64,000 nt of DNA from Owenia fusiformis (lineage: Eukaryota; Annelida; Polychaeta; Sabellida; Oweniidae): NCBI GenBank assembly GCA_903813345.2, contig CAIIXF020000007.1:31297564-31361563 (forward strand), in the 5' to 3' direction. A program made the position numbers and the translations under genes. The notes under the pieces were generated by a model that had not been told where the DNA came from, did not search any database, and saw nothing but the letters and a program-made list of their open reading frames with translations. Within the stretch, counting starts at the first letter, position 1; every line of letters starts with the position of its first letter. Below are positions 53,901-63,494 of the stretch, in pieces.

Positions 53901-55493
53901 CCTACATTGGTAATGTTGTAAACAATTATCAAGAAGTGAACTTATGAAAATACATAAAGAGAATACCTTTCTACAGTGAAACCCTCTTTCTAGAGAACAC
54001 ACTTCTACAGGGAAACCCTCTTTCAAGAGAACACCGTTCTCCAGTGAAACTTTTCAAGAGAAAACCTTTCTACAGTGAAACCCTCTTTCTAGAGAACACA
54101 CTTCTACAGTGAAACCCTCTTTCTAGAGAACACACTTCTACAGTGAAACCCTCTTTCAAGAGACCACATTTCAACAGTGAAACCCTCTTTCAAGAGAACG
54201 CCATTCTCCAGTGAAACTTTTCAAGAGAAAACCTTTCTACAGTGAAACCCTCTTTCTAGAGAACACACTTCTACAGTGAAACCCTCTTTCTAGAGAACAC
54301 ACTTCTACAATGAAACCCTCTTTCAAGAGACCACATTTCAACAGTGAAACCCTCTTTCAAGAGAAAACCTTTCTACAGTGAAACCCTCTTTCAAGAGAAG
54401 ACCTTTCTACATTGAAGTGTCATAACCATCGACAACTCTTTATTAAATAGATCTTATAAGTTACCTTTCTTCAATTTCCACATCATCTTGAACAACTTTT
54501 TTAGTTGAGTTGTATCTGTAGAGTGAAACTTGCTCTTTGAATACTACACTTCCTGCTCGACTGACTCCACAAATGCTTAGTTTGTCAGGTTCGCTCTCCG
54601 CCATGTTCACAAGTCTTCACACTAACGTTCTGTTACATGTTATATTGTTTTTGCAATATTAAGTAAATAGCCCTCACAGTTCTTTGCTATGGTTACTTGC
54701 CAAACAAAGACCAATCACTGACCAATTTGAAACCACTTATCTAGGCATTCTTTTGTCGTATCTTGGGTTGGTAATATTACAACTACTCCAAACTATTTTC
54801 AAATTTGTTTTTCTTTTGAGCAAAATGTCCATTTGATAAATGTAATTAATGAAGATAAATATATTTAGAATCATATCAAATGTAATGATATACAGTTGAG
54901 CCCTCTATTTCAATATATTGTGTTGTCAAGGTATAACTCTAATGCATGTTTTCTGGACCTGAACCTAAATGGAGTAACCACTGAGCATTTTGCATTTTGC
55001 ACTTATCTCTCAATTAATGTAATCGAACCCCGTAACCTAGTCCAAAAATGTGAAAACTAAAAAAATGACAGCTCAACAGAGTAGGAAATCCTTAAGAACA
55101 AGTACTTAACTATTCCCCATCTTCTACTAATCATGAATATTTAGTGTAAAAAGACAGACTGATGTCCAGACCGCTTCACTATATCGCTACTAAGTATGTT
55201 TGTAAGGGTAATCACCAATACCAGGTGAAAATATGAACCAGTTGATGATTTTGAAATGACAAACATCCCTATTTCAGTGGCAAACCCGAGAAGAAGGAGA
55301 AATCTGTTTGTACTAACCTATTGGAAAACAACTCTTCATGCTCCCCACTCGAGCACATCACATTTAACGTGGTTGGACTCATCCTGCTATTCATTGGTTC
55401 ATCTTTCTTGGGAACATTCAGCTTTGACTGAGTTGTGCATGGTCCGGAAGAGCTCGGGGTTGGTTGCGGGGGTTTAGGCCGCTCCAACGTCAT
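20912..55493 (-). CDS. MAP3K13: MAP3K12/13 (DLK/LZK) dual leucine zipper kinase
   Basis: Minus-strand coding exons are 55493-55318, 47324-47053, 44996-44919, 40434-40251, 27022-26831, 26184-26026, 25235-25077, 24783-24565, 24377-24261, 23433-23299, 22821-21931, 21659-21416 and 21025-20912. The phases close: 2940 nt, 979 aa. [19 protein letters not shown] precedes the kinase domain, as in DLK/LZK. The kinase has glycine loop GSGAQG (192-197), Lys212, HRDLKSPN (294-301), DFG (314-316) and the activation-loop block [20 protein letters not shown], and ends about residue 430. Two leucine-zipper/coiled-coil segments follow (about 430-525), then a low-complexity Ser-rich region with [14 protein letters not shown]. 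The LZK-type tail has SDGLSD (915-920) and ends TLENVW. Family role: MAP3K upstream of MKK4/7-JNK and p38 in axon injury and regeneration. An acceptor (55519-55520) just upstream of the ATG shows the 5' UTR continues in an upstream exon. Confidence 0.95.
21199..21361. mobile_element. ~180-bp MITE family, copy 3
   Basis: Shares ATGTTAAAAACCTTGAAATG and the end TTTGACAGGTTTCACTA (inverted CAGTGAAACCTG type) with the copies at 5635 and 5949. It lies in the intron before the last MAP3K coding exon. Confidence 0.6.
24951..25020. mobile_element. ~180-bp MITE family, partial copy 4
   Basis: Reads, on the minus strand, AGTAAAACGTGTATACCTGA followed by TTATCTGAACACC, matching one end of the family. 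Only about 70 bp is recognisable. It lies in the MAP3K intron between 24784 and 25076. Confidence 0.5.
25310..25808. mobile_element. 499-bp MITE with 7-bp target duplication
   Basis: The terminal inverted repeats start CTCCGGGTA and end TACCCGGAG. The flanks 25303-25309 and 25809-25815 are both TACAGTA, a perfect 7-bp target-site duplication. Subterminal DNA is rich in TTTCGCG and CGCGAA words, unlike the host sequence. It contains a small minus-strand ORF (25462-25632). It lies in the MAP3K intron between exons coding for kinase subdomains. The 143-bp patch at 591-733 looks like a relative. Confidence 0.85.
25462..25632 (-). CDS. 56-aa ORF inside the MITE, possible transposase N-terminal remnant
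   Basis: ATG at 25632 to TAG at 25464-25462. The protein begins [20 protein letters not shown] and later has [17 protein letters not shown]. The block ending in [12 protein letters not shown] resembles the start of a helix-turn-helix DNA-binding region seen in pogo/Tc5-like transposases and related invertebrate ORFs (from memory, not searched). No catalytic domain follows; the element is non-autonomous. It may be a remnant of the parent element's first exon or a chance ORF. Confidence 0.35.
   Translation of the reverse strand: MSNILNWLIRPTKARTVDDNDILQTEVERAIQEYSNKCPKRGKYKHYWDSERAKID
26250..26443. mobile_element. ~190-bp MITE family, copy 5 (both ends present)
   Basis: Left end TATAGTAAAACCTGACTAAA; right end GTTCAGATATACAGGTTTAACTGTA, which is the inverted form. 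TA flanks both ends, as expected for Tc1/mariner-type insertion. It lies in a MAP3K intron. This copy best defines the family's inverted ends. Confidence 0.65.
29075..29241. repeat. Dispersed repeat, copy A
   Basis: Shares TGGCCAGAAATTCTTTCAAA, ATCATGCAGTTTTTCACCAT and CTGGCTAC with the copy at 52085-52255. The ends are G/C-run-rich (AGAGGGGGAGCTCCCC; CTCCCCCCTGG). A third, shorter relative may be at 57990-58030 (GTAGCCAGGGGGTGCGATCG). It is probably a non-autonomous element; no ends are defined. Confidence 0.65.
34977..35192. repeat. ~129-bp tandem duplication
   Basis: Two diverged copies start ACACCTACAGTTTCACTTAC (34977) and ACACCTACAGTTTTACTTAC (35106). Both include GGCAGGGCCTG and end TATTTCAGGCACTG. 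Confidence 0.85.
36236..38150 (+). mobile_element. 5'-truncated LINE (non-LTR retrotransposon)
   Basis: Begins abruptly inside the reverse transcriptase coding region with no endonuclease domain upstream, which is the usual 5' truncation. It ends after AATAAA (38133-38138) and a TTATATATA tail. AATTGA occurs at both edges and may be a short target duplication. It is inserted antisense to MAP3K in its 13-kb intron. Confidence 0.85.
36241..37986 (+). pseudogene. LINE reverse transcriptase ORF, one in-frame stop
   Basis: The frame is open from the truncated 5' edge to 37560 (439 codons), then continues in the same frame to 37986 after a single TAG at 37558-37560. RT motifs in order: [62 protein letters not shown], catalytic [11 protein letters not shown] (WADD at residues 186-189 of this frame, replacing YADD) and [11 protein letters not shown]. 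The distal part has a CCHC-type cluster, [19 protein letters not shown], as in the C-terminal region of several LINE clades. There is no endonuclease. The clade is not resolved. The low number of lesions suggests a fairly recent insertion. Confidence 0.88.
41917..42176. repeat. ~107-bp tandem repeat, 2.5 copies
   Basis: Copies begin near 41920, 42028 and 42133 with GATTTTGAAAAAAATTG. They share GAAGCAAGTTGAAAAAA, TTTTGACCTTTTTAAGTCTT and AATCAGATTTGAATTTCTGA. The third copy is partial. Confidence 0.85.
44919..44996 (-). CDS. MAP3K13: Candidate 26-codon cassette exon of MAP3K
   Basis: Minus-strand acceptor TACAAATGCAG and donor G|GTAAGTTT enclose 78 nt that are open in the gene's frame ([19 protein letters not shown]...). 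It enters and leaves in phase 1, so skipping it keeps the frame and directly joins the [13 protein letters not shown] exon to the [10 protein letters not shown] exon. Human DLK/LZK have a short linker at this point, so this exon is probably lineage-specific or alternative. I include it in the 979-aa model, but its use is unproven. Confidence 0.55.
46778..46872. repeat. Short dispersed repeat, copy 1
   Basis: Contains GCATTCTGATACTCATAGTA, TCTTTCTGTTTCA and GGCTGAGAAGAAATGAGATG. All are shared in the same order and orientation with 52624-52705. Confidence 0.75.
48851..49081. mobile_element. 231-bp MITE-like element
   Basis: Starts CAGTGATCTCCCCAG and ends CTGGGGAGATAACTG, giving ~15-bp imperfect inverted ends. 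The interior has repeated TTGCACCCACTT and GCCCACCTG words. A target duplication is not clear. It lies in the MAP3K intron. Confidence 0.7.
52085..52255. repeat. Dispersed repeat, copy B
   Basis: Partner of 29075-29241, with TCCTGGCCAAAAATTCTTTC, ATCATGCAGTTTTTCACCAT and CTGGCTACGGGCC. It contains a run of about ten C near 52100. It has the same orientation as copy A. Confidence 0.65.
52624..52705. repeat. Short dispersed repeat, copy 2
   Basis: Matches 46778-46872: GCATTCTGATACACATAGCA, TCTTTCTGTTTCA and GGCTGAGAAGAAATGAGATG. Confidence 0.75.
53968..54413. repeat. 34-bp minisatellite, ~13 copies
   Basis: Unit of the form TTCTACAGTGAAACCCTCTT followed by TCTAGAGAACACAC, with TCAAGAGA variants. 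The unit resembles a transposon end (ACAGTGAAACC...), suggesting tandem amplification of a MITE terminus. It lies about 50 bp beyond the donor of MAP3K exon 1b but, unlike the two splice-donor arrays, does not include it. Confidence 0.9.
54465..54604 (-). CDS. MAP3K13: Alternative first coding exon 1b of MAP3K
   Basis: ATG at 54604 in the context GAACATGGCGGAGAGCG, then [18 protein letters not shown] and on to VQDDVEIEE, ending at an AG|GTAACT donor. It ends in phase 2, exactly like exon 1a (55318-55493), so it joins exon 2 in frame ([12 protein letters not shown]). This predicts a 967-aa isoform. The ATG region also matches a YY1-type AACATGGCGG motif, which suggests its own promoter. Confidence 0.65.
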
Positions 55494-55518
55494 TTTGCAA
55501 GCCCCGTCTAGTCAATCC
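55494..55518 (-). other. MAP3K13: 5' UTR portion of MAP3K exon 1a
   Basis: On the minus strand TTTTATGCTTTCAG is a good acceptor ending at 55519, 25 nt before the exon 1a ATG (55493). It implies that exon 1a is spliced to an upstream non-coding exon. There is an in-frame TAG in these 25 nt, so translation of this isoform should start at the exon 1a ATG. Confidence 0.6.
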
Positions 55519-58500
55519 CTGAAAGCATAAAAACATTTTTCATTGTAATTATTGTTTCAAAACAGATTTTGCCATGCTGTCTCTATAGAGAATTATTCAA
55601 TGAGAATATTCAATGAATGATCCTCTTGGAGACTATGGAGAGGAATATTTCACAGGTGAATGACTACATTAATAGATAGATAAAAGAGGGTCAGATATGG
55701 AGGTTAATTGAATTTTCTCATCCAAATGAGACTCACACATTATGCATGGAGCATCTTGATTCACAAGGTTTCAGTTGCTCCAACTTCACTTGAGATGGTG
55801 TTATCACAATTTGAAAGTCAAAAATGGCATGGAAGGATCATATGATGTTTGCAGGAAAATTCAAGACAGGGATCAAGATCTCCCTGGGTGCAGAGTTTAG
55901 TTCCAAACTAAGCTCTAAATAGGTTAGACAATATTACAGTTTAGCAGTCCTGTCTCCACTGCGAGTGACTATCACACACTGGTTCAAAACTCATAAATCA
56001 GCAAACCATATTCATCTCAATAATGTTTATAATATTGATATATATGTTGTTAATACTGGATCAATTTGGCTCTATGAGTTCACAGGTTCCCCTTAACTTG
56101 AAATGTATAAATGAAGCTACTGTACCAAAACAGTATATTCACAACCCTGTGTGCAGTCTAGTTATAAACTACCCTCTGCCCAATGTAGAGCCGTATAGAC
56201 TATATTACAGTTTACCAGTCCCGCTCCAAAGATTGGTACCTGTGACAGCCAGGGTAATAAATCATTTCAAATCTACCACGCTGACCCTTTCTCAACCAAT
56301 CAGATAAGTAGAAGGAACACATGCTAAATACGTGCTCATTAACTATGCAGTTATGTCATAGGATATAACCATATAGAAAGTCATACGTATTTCGAAGACG
56401 AACACTGATTGGCTCGGTGAGATCAGAGATTTATTGTTAACTGAAAGAGTGAAGATGAAGCTCTCTTTTAAGAAGTGAAGTCGAACAAATGCAAAGGGTA
56501 TAAACATGTATTCACATACAAGCGAGAACAGGTTGACATTTTGAAGTGTTTCATATTTTACATTGCATGAAAATATGATTGGAATTTAATGGGAGAAAGT
56601 GTCAGCTGCTAACAAGATAGTAGCAATAGTTATTACTACTAAGTAATCGACTATAACTTTTTACATATCAATCACCAGCAGAAAGTTTGATTTGATTCTA
56701 TTTTGTTGGTATACAGATTTGAAAATATTGCTTAAATTAGAACCATTTATCTCCTAATAACCTAACATGGTTTGCTTTTATATGACATAGGCCTAATTGT
56801 GATTCTAATACATGTATGTTACATCACAATAACTAGAACAATTGATTTACAGGTCTATAATAATCGAGTGTGTATCACTATTAATTTTCAATGTAAACCA
56901 ATAAATCTGATACCTGTTATGATGGAATGCTTTTGTCATTTTATTTTAAAATTGTAACCCTGCTTCTAGGATTTTGACAAATATTTTACCCCAGATTTTA
57001 TTCTGGCTATTGACCCTATTGCCTGGGCCAAAGATTTGCTGCTCTATTTTGGTCTTTTAACAATGAACAGAATAGAATCTGGATCTTTATTTCTTAACTG
57101 AATTATGAAAGCTTCAGGACTAATTTTGTAATTATATTTTACTTGCATAATGTCCAAAACGACAATATATAATCAGTATAAAACATACAATGTACAAGAC
57201 ATCATATAAGTCACCAGTGACCATATATGGAAATTATACGTCTAAATCTCTATAGTAGCAAGAGAACAATTCATGGACGTCGTAGGTGGTGTGATTCAAT
57301 GTCCAATCACAGCGGGAATGAATCTTCCCATTAATTCTCCACACAGAAGCATGAATTGCAATAATCTAGATCATAACATGCAATATTAAGCGAGAAATAG
57401 AAACTGCACGGGGAAGTTACAGCGTTCTATATATTGATTTTTCTGCATTCTGTAGAAGTGGATATTCAAGTCCTACAAGACTGAAGCATAATTTAGTTCA
57501 ATCAATGTATGGAGCAATTTACAGGGCATTGTTCTGAGTCCCGACCCATCAAGAAAATCAAGTATAATCTTTTTGTGACTACAACATATCAGAAATGTAG
57601 TAAAATTAGGAAGAAATAAGGTAAACAGACATGAATGACATACTCTAACTTATTTAGAAATGTTAGAAAATCTTGTGATTATTTCAGAATCTAGTGAGAA
57701 AAAACATTGAAAATCATGAACAAGGAGATGTTTTATGTCATGGTAAAGATTATTCTAATAGCAGAAATATATAATATACAATATTAGATTATACTAAATT
57801 GTCCATAATCATGTAATTATTGTTGAATATTACTCTACTATTTACACCTAATACCAATTATTTATAACAAAATCAATGCCAGATTCTTTAGTAAATGTAA
57901 ATTATAGTTTGAATGACTCCCACCTATATTTGTATACTTTATCATTATATTGTTTGGTGGGGTTGTGTGCAACCAAATTACATATTATACATGGGGGTAG
58001 CCAGGGGGTGCGATCGCCCCCTACCCCCACAAAAAAAGAAAAAGCATTGACAAATTATAATTTGAAATGCTAAAGAATACACCACATACATTGTTAATTT
58101 TGAAAAATTTACGGGGGTGAATTCCTGGAACTCTTTATAAAAAACTATTACAACAATGTGCAATGTGAGATTGTGGAAATATATAGTAATCAACAGTTTT
58201 TTAAAGCTCAGTTGATATTAAAGAGTATTTAGATTATAAATGCCACAGTTACTGGACTGGGAGAAAGTTAATATGTATCTATAAAAACAACATACCATCG
58301 CAATTATCATAATCCTGAACTATCAATGCACTGTAGTTAAGTCAATAGTTTAATAATAACTAGGTAGGATGAATATCTATGCATATATCACTATCAAAAA
58401 TACAAAATGTGTCAAAGAAGACATATTGATTTCCAATATATCAGTTATTTTTAGTTTCAAAACATTTGTTAGAGTTGAACTGTATATAAAATAAGCAAAA

Positions 58501-61500
58501 CTGAAAAGTGAAATCAATAACTAGTACAATGTGAATAACATTTCTAAATTACATTGAAAATAAATGTTTTGTAGATCAGTTGATCTGAGTCTTATTGGTT
58601 ATGTATCCAAGTTTAAACCAAAAGTGACAGTAATTAATTAGAAACAATAATTAACCAAAGCGACTACAGATGTACTTGTTTTACATACATTTAGGCACAT
58701 CCGCATTCCATACATTTAAGTCCTGGTTTCATTTGTGGCTAATTTTCCTCTTTTAATAAATGAGTTACAATATTCTTAATTTAATTCAAATCATATGTTA
58801 AATACAGAGTCTGTTTAATATTCTACTTATTCAATACTATAATCTTTAATTGCTGGTTGAATTAACATTTTATATTTTTCTCTTTAAGCTTGGGGCTGAA
58901 TGTTACATGACATAGAAAACAAGAGAGCAAACTTAGTATTACCTGATCATGTTATATGTACATTTTAACTATCAATAAAGAGGATGTAACAAATGGTTAC
59001 ACTAGAGAACACAGCGAAAAAAACCTCACAATATACCTTGGGCCTATGCTCCTCAATAAGGTACAAACAATATCTCACCCATATAAGCTCAAATAAGCTT
59101 TTAATGAAATTAGCTCAGTTCATTAGGTATATGAACAATGATAGTCTTGCAACAAGTTCTCCCCCCTTATCTAATTCACAGAAGTTGGGATGGGGAATCA
59201 CAAGGGCTAGAACAATGCTAGAGTTGTGCTTTTGAAATGTTGCTTCTCATGCCTTTAGGCCTACATAGTCTAGCTATAGAAACTGGACCACTTTGTAGCA
59301 AACAATCAATTATGTAGATAATTCTGTTTCCCAGTGCCTAAAGCGGCATTTTGTACATTTCCTGCTCAATCAGCTGGTAAGCAAGCTAGGCTGCCAAGCT
59401 TACAACTCTACGATAACACTTCATCTCAACTAAAATATCAATGATATATAGTCATGCTTGCTTTTTTGAAAATCTATTGAAGAATATGATTTCTTGCAAA
59501 GGCCAACACAAATGTTTTTTTAAAAATTTTGGACCATGTTTTAAAAATATTATATTTAGTATATTGAAAGACTACCTTATATCGAACACTAGGCTTAAAC
59601 CATCTACAACAATTACAAGAAATTCTTTTGGGACCCCAAAAAATATTATGCAATCATAAACATGTGTACAAATTCACTAGGGAAATTTTTAGGAGAGGTG
59701 CGTAGTAGTTAGTAAGTAAATTGGTAAGTGTGGTAAGTGAACAAGATTATGATAATCATTGGTCTGACTCATACTAAAGTCAACCCTGGGGTACCATGTA
59801 CTATTATACTCCTATATTGTTTGATGTTCATGGGAGGCTGTGTCATTCTGTTCTATATGGTCTATTCTAGTTTTTGGAATGCATCTTCATAAAATACAAC
59901 TGTTTACTCCAGTTTGACAGCAGTGACCTCTGGTCTCAGTTAATAATTTCAAAATATTACTTTCAATGATAAATATCCTAATATTCACTGATATAACACA
60001 AAATTGTTGCTATACCAGTATATATTAAACTCTTCCCTATTGAGAATTCTCTGTGATTGAAGGAAATAAAAAGGTTGGATGATAAGTTTGATTAAGGTTG
60101 ATTGATTAATCTGACCTGGATTTGTAAACAGATACCGATGAGTGTTCATAGTAGATGAGTGGAAAATATGAGTGTACCAAAATAATAATAGAGGCCATCA
60201 ATCATGAGGAAACATATTCCCTGATATAAAATATTTCTATTGTTATGTTAAAAATATGTGATAAAGAGATGATTTATGGTAAAAATAGAGGAAAAATGAA
60301 GATAGGATTAATCTACACTTTCAATTATATAAAAAGAAGAATATTTATAATTCTATTCAAATTTATGGGAAAAAATGGAAAAATAATGAAAGTATTATAT
60401 CAACAATCAGTAATGGTGTCTGACAACTAGAAAATTGCTATTTAGATTTCAGCTAGATTAACTTCATGATGCATCTTAATTAGTGAAAAAACATATTCCC
60501 TCTGACATTTCATTGTATTAATATACATGTACATGTACTTTGAAGCTGTGTTATTATATTATATATTTGGTAATCTGGTGATTTTTAAAGGAAATTTAGA
60601 AATAAAGTAGGGGCTGGTCCCAAGTTTCGATATACAAAGTATTCATAATTCCTCAAACTTTTCTTTTTGCTACAAATAGGCCCAGATTTTATCAAAAATA
60701 TATACCATGGTAAATGTACATGTGCTCTAGATACTTTTAAAGCCTATTTTTCAAAAAAGGGGCCATAGAATTTTCTTTACCACGGACCATGGGCTTTCAA
60801 CTAGAAACTCCATGCATGGACATATAATCCATAATGCTATGCTACATCTGTATCTTAAATGAACAATTTTCTGTATGACGTTACATTGTAATCAGGGCGT
60901 AATCAGGCATCAATGGCCAATTTATTCATTACTACTGACCGACATCTGACAATGATTATTTCATAATTGAAGTACATCTCATTGATTTATAAATATGTCA
61001 GATCATAGCTTAAATATAAATATATCTCAATATTCATCAAAAATTGTCAAAGGATATTTAAAGTTTAACAAAGTATCTTTTCCATGATCTTGAGTTTCTG
61101 GAACATATATACTGATATTCAATACAAAACAATCAATTCTGGGATGTGTATCTATATCTGGTTTACACATTCAAATGGTAATCTAGTAAACTGGGTCAAC
61201 GAGGACATCTACATATAAAATGACAGAACTGTATTTAGCCAGAAGCAATGTCCTTTTGATGTCACTTGTACATGGTATGCAAAGTGCATTTGTCATCTCA
61301 CATGTGTTATCTGCAGCATCAAACGATCACAACACCTCATGGACAAAATCTGGTGATAGGCCTAATAAAGATGATGTGGCTACTTTATTATTGCATAAAT
61401 AAACAACAATCTATTTTTGATTAAGTGCGACCTAAGGTTCCTTCAGAATGACCTACTAACAGCCAAAACTCATGCCCAAGAAGTAACTGAAGCAAATCAA

Positions 61501-61586
61501 AGATCAAGTAAATGGATGTTTGATATAAAATTAAACTTTTTCCCATGATTTAATATATTTCTTTTATTGTTTTGATCAAAACTTAC
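55519..61586. other. Upstream MAP3K region, no recognised gene
   Basis: AT-rich sequence upstream of MAP3K exon 1a. Only short, random-looking frames occur. A possible relative of the dispersed repeat (GTAGCCAGGGGGTGCG) is at about 57990-58030. I see no coding exon, RNA gene or clear promoter. Confidence 0.5.
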
Positions 61587-61603
61587 CGCTTAAAATCTGC
61601 CAT
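61587..61603 (-). CDS. MAP3K13: Candidate third first coding exon (1c) of MAP3K
   Basis: On the minus strand AAAATGGCAGATTTTAAGCG is followed directly by GTAAGTTTT, a strong donor. The 17 coding nt (MADFK plus CG) end in phase 2, the same as exons 1a and 1b. Splicing to exon 2 would give MADFKRMLCLEND. If it were instead joined to the exon 1a acceptor it would form a short uORF ending at the TAG in the 5' UTR. It is very short, so it rests on donor strength, Kozak context and matching phase only. Confidence 0.35.
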
Positions 61604-62534
61604 TTTAAGCTATACTGAGTAGCTCCTATAGAGTCGGGTGTAAATCCAAATTTATGATTGATAGATATATAAATCCAACTTTGATGCTATTTTCCCATAT
61701 TCAGCGTAGTCCACATCATGGACATATGGTCAGAATTGTCCATCACAGATCCCAAAGACAGATCCCAAAGCATATTTATATGCTATAAGCTCCATTTCAT
61801 TACATATTTCAGCATTATTCGAAAATTCTATATTATATATTTTAGATAATATAATCCAGCAGATATTTCTACCTTTCTTCAAAATACAGACGATTCTTTA
61901 GAAATCCATGAAATTATTATTCCGTACTGAAATAAACCTGTCTCTTACTCTCAGAAGCATATCAACTATAGATTTGACAACTCTGCTATGCAGAGTCCAA
62001 TTGGAATTCCAATAGCTCAGCCCCTGCTTCAAGTTCCATCAGCTACTATGGTTATTCTTAGCTGTATCTCTATAATATGTGCAAAAAGGTCTCATTTTCT
62101 AACAATTCTAATTGATCAAGACTTGACTTTATGCATGTTTAGTTTAATACTGGCTGGTAAAGTCTCTTTTTTATATATTTTGCATTTGCAAATTTCATCT
62201 CATGACATTTTCTTTATAGCACAGAGTCCCATGTGTTTGGCACCAATCAATACAGTGCTTTGAAGTATAAATAGCTTCCCTGAGTATGCTACAGGAAAAT
62301 CACTCATGCATAATTTACAGAAAACAAGCAATTCAAGAGTTTACCCCTAATCATACAAGGGTCTGAAAAATGCCACAATTCCTGATTCTCTCAAGACCTT
62401 AAAAATGTCATACAGGCCACATTTTTTCTTACATGTTGTCAAAGATATCATTTCATTCTTTTTTAATATTCATTTTCACAAGTATAATTCATATTTGGCT
62501 CTCTATTTATCACGGGATGTCATCGCCTGATTTG

Positions 62535-62931
62535 GTCAATGTTAGGGAGCAGGTCGTTTTTACAATAAATTTCAATATTTTCAGACAAAATATTTTTTTA
62601 CTGAAAAACTGCTCATTCGCAGAGAAAATGTACTAGCACATGCAATGACAATGTCAATCACGCTTCTGTACGAAATTCGGCGGAAGTCTTTTATAATCTA
62701 ATACAAAGTTACTAAAAAAGGCGCGAACGCCCTACACTCAAAATGATCGTTTTTCCATTATAACTTTTTAACGTAATTTAACGAAGGCTTCTAATTATTA
62801 TCCAAGATAGTCTAAATACCGATTAAAATATTTCTTACTTCAAACAGATACGCCGTCTTTTATTCAATTTTTTAAAAAATAATAAAAAATAACTCTTGTC
62901 AATGTTAGGGAGCAGTCAATGTTAGGGAGCA
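62535..62931. repeat. 17-bp repeat, three copies
   Basis: GTCAATGTTAGGGAGCA occurs at 62535 and, as a perfect tandem pair, at 62898 and 62915. The intervening 350 bp carries a CpG-bearing segment. It could be a small element with repeated ends; no inverted ends were found. Confidence 0.75.
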
Positions 62932-63061
62932 AAATGATTTTATCAGAATATTAAAAATGTAGCAAATGGCCATTTAAAATATGTATGGCATTTATAAACT
63001 AAACAATATTGTTTGAATGATTATTTTAATCCCCTTGCCTTAACAAAATTTAACAAAATCG

Positions 63062-63494
63062 ATAGTCCAACGGAGTCCCATGGTTGATGACTTTGCCCCA
63101 TCAAGTCCCAACGTGCCCCATCGAGCCTCATGGAGTCCCATCAAATCCCACCTTGCCCCATTGGTGTATGTTGGGCTTCACATAACATGTGACCTGATCG
63201 GAAATCCCACGATGCCCCATGGAAAGAATGAACATGTTCATTCTCGATGGGGCAAGATGGGACTCCGTGGGATTTTGCCCCATCCTGCCCCATCGAATCC
63301 CATCGAGTCCAACGTGGGACCTCATGGGACTCAATGGGGCAAGATTATATTATGCAAGTTGGGGCAAAATCCGACGGAGTCCCATTGATTCCCACGGACT
63401 TCATGGGGCAAAATCCCAAAAGGTCCCACTAGGTCCCACGCCATGTTAAGTCTATGGAGGTCCCAACTTGTCCCATTGGTGTATACCGGGCTTT
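63062..63494. repeat. GC-rich motif cluster around a 20-bp palindrome
   Basis: About 430 bp made mostly of variants of GCCCCATCGAGTCCCA and its reverse complement, in both orientations. It is much richer in GC than its surroundings. At the centre of one hairpin is the perfect palindrome AGAATGAACATGTTCATTCT (63225-63244), flanked by GCCCCAT and ATGGGGC. Two direct copies of CCCATTGGTGTAT followed by GGGCTT occur near 63157 and 63472. It is probably a non-autonomous repetitive element. No coding potential. Confidence 0.8.

Larger units (their letters stand above)
47325..54464 (-). other. MAP3K 7.1-kb intron
   Basis: Lies between exon 2 (47053-47324) and the alternative first exon 1b. It contains a MITE (48851-49081), two dispersed-repeat copies (52085-52255 and 52624-52705) and a 34-bp minisatellite (53968-54413). 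I see no further gene. Confidence 0.65.

Noticed and set aside
55860-56230. Possible duplicated block (AGACAATATTACAGTTTAGC and AGACTATATTACAGTTTACC)
   Set aside because: Similarity is limited to about 25 bp; too weak to call a repeat.
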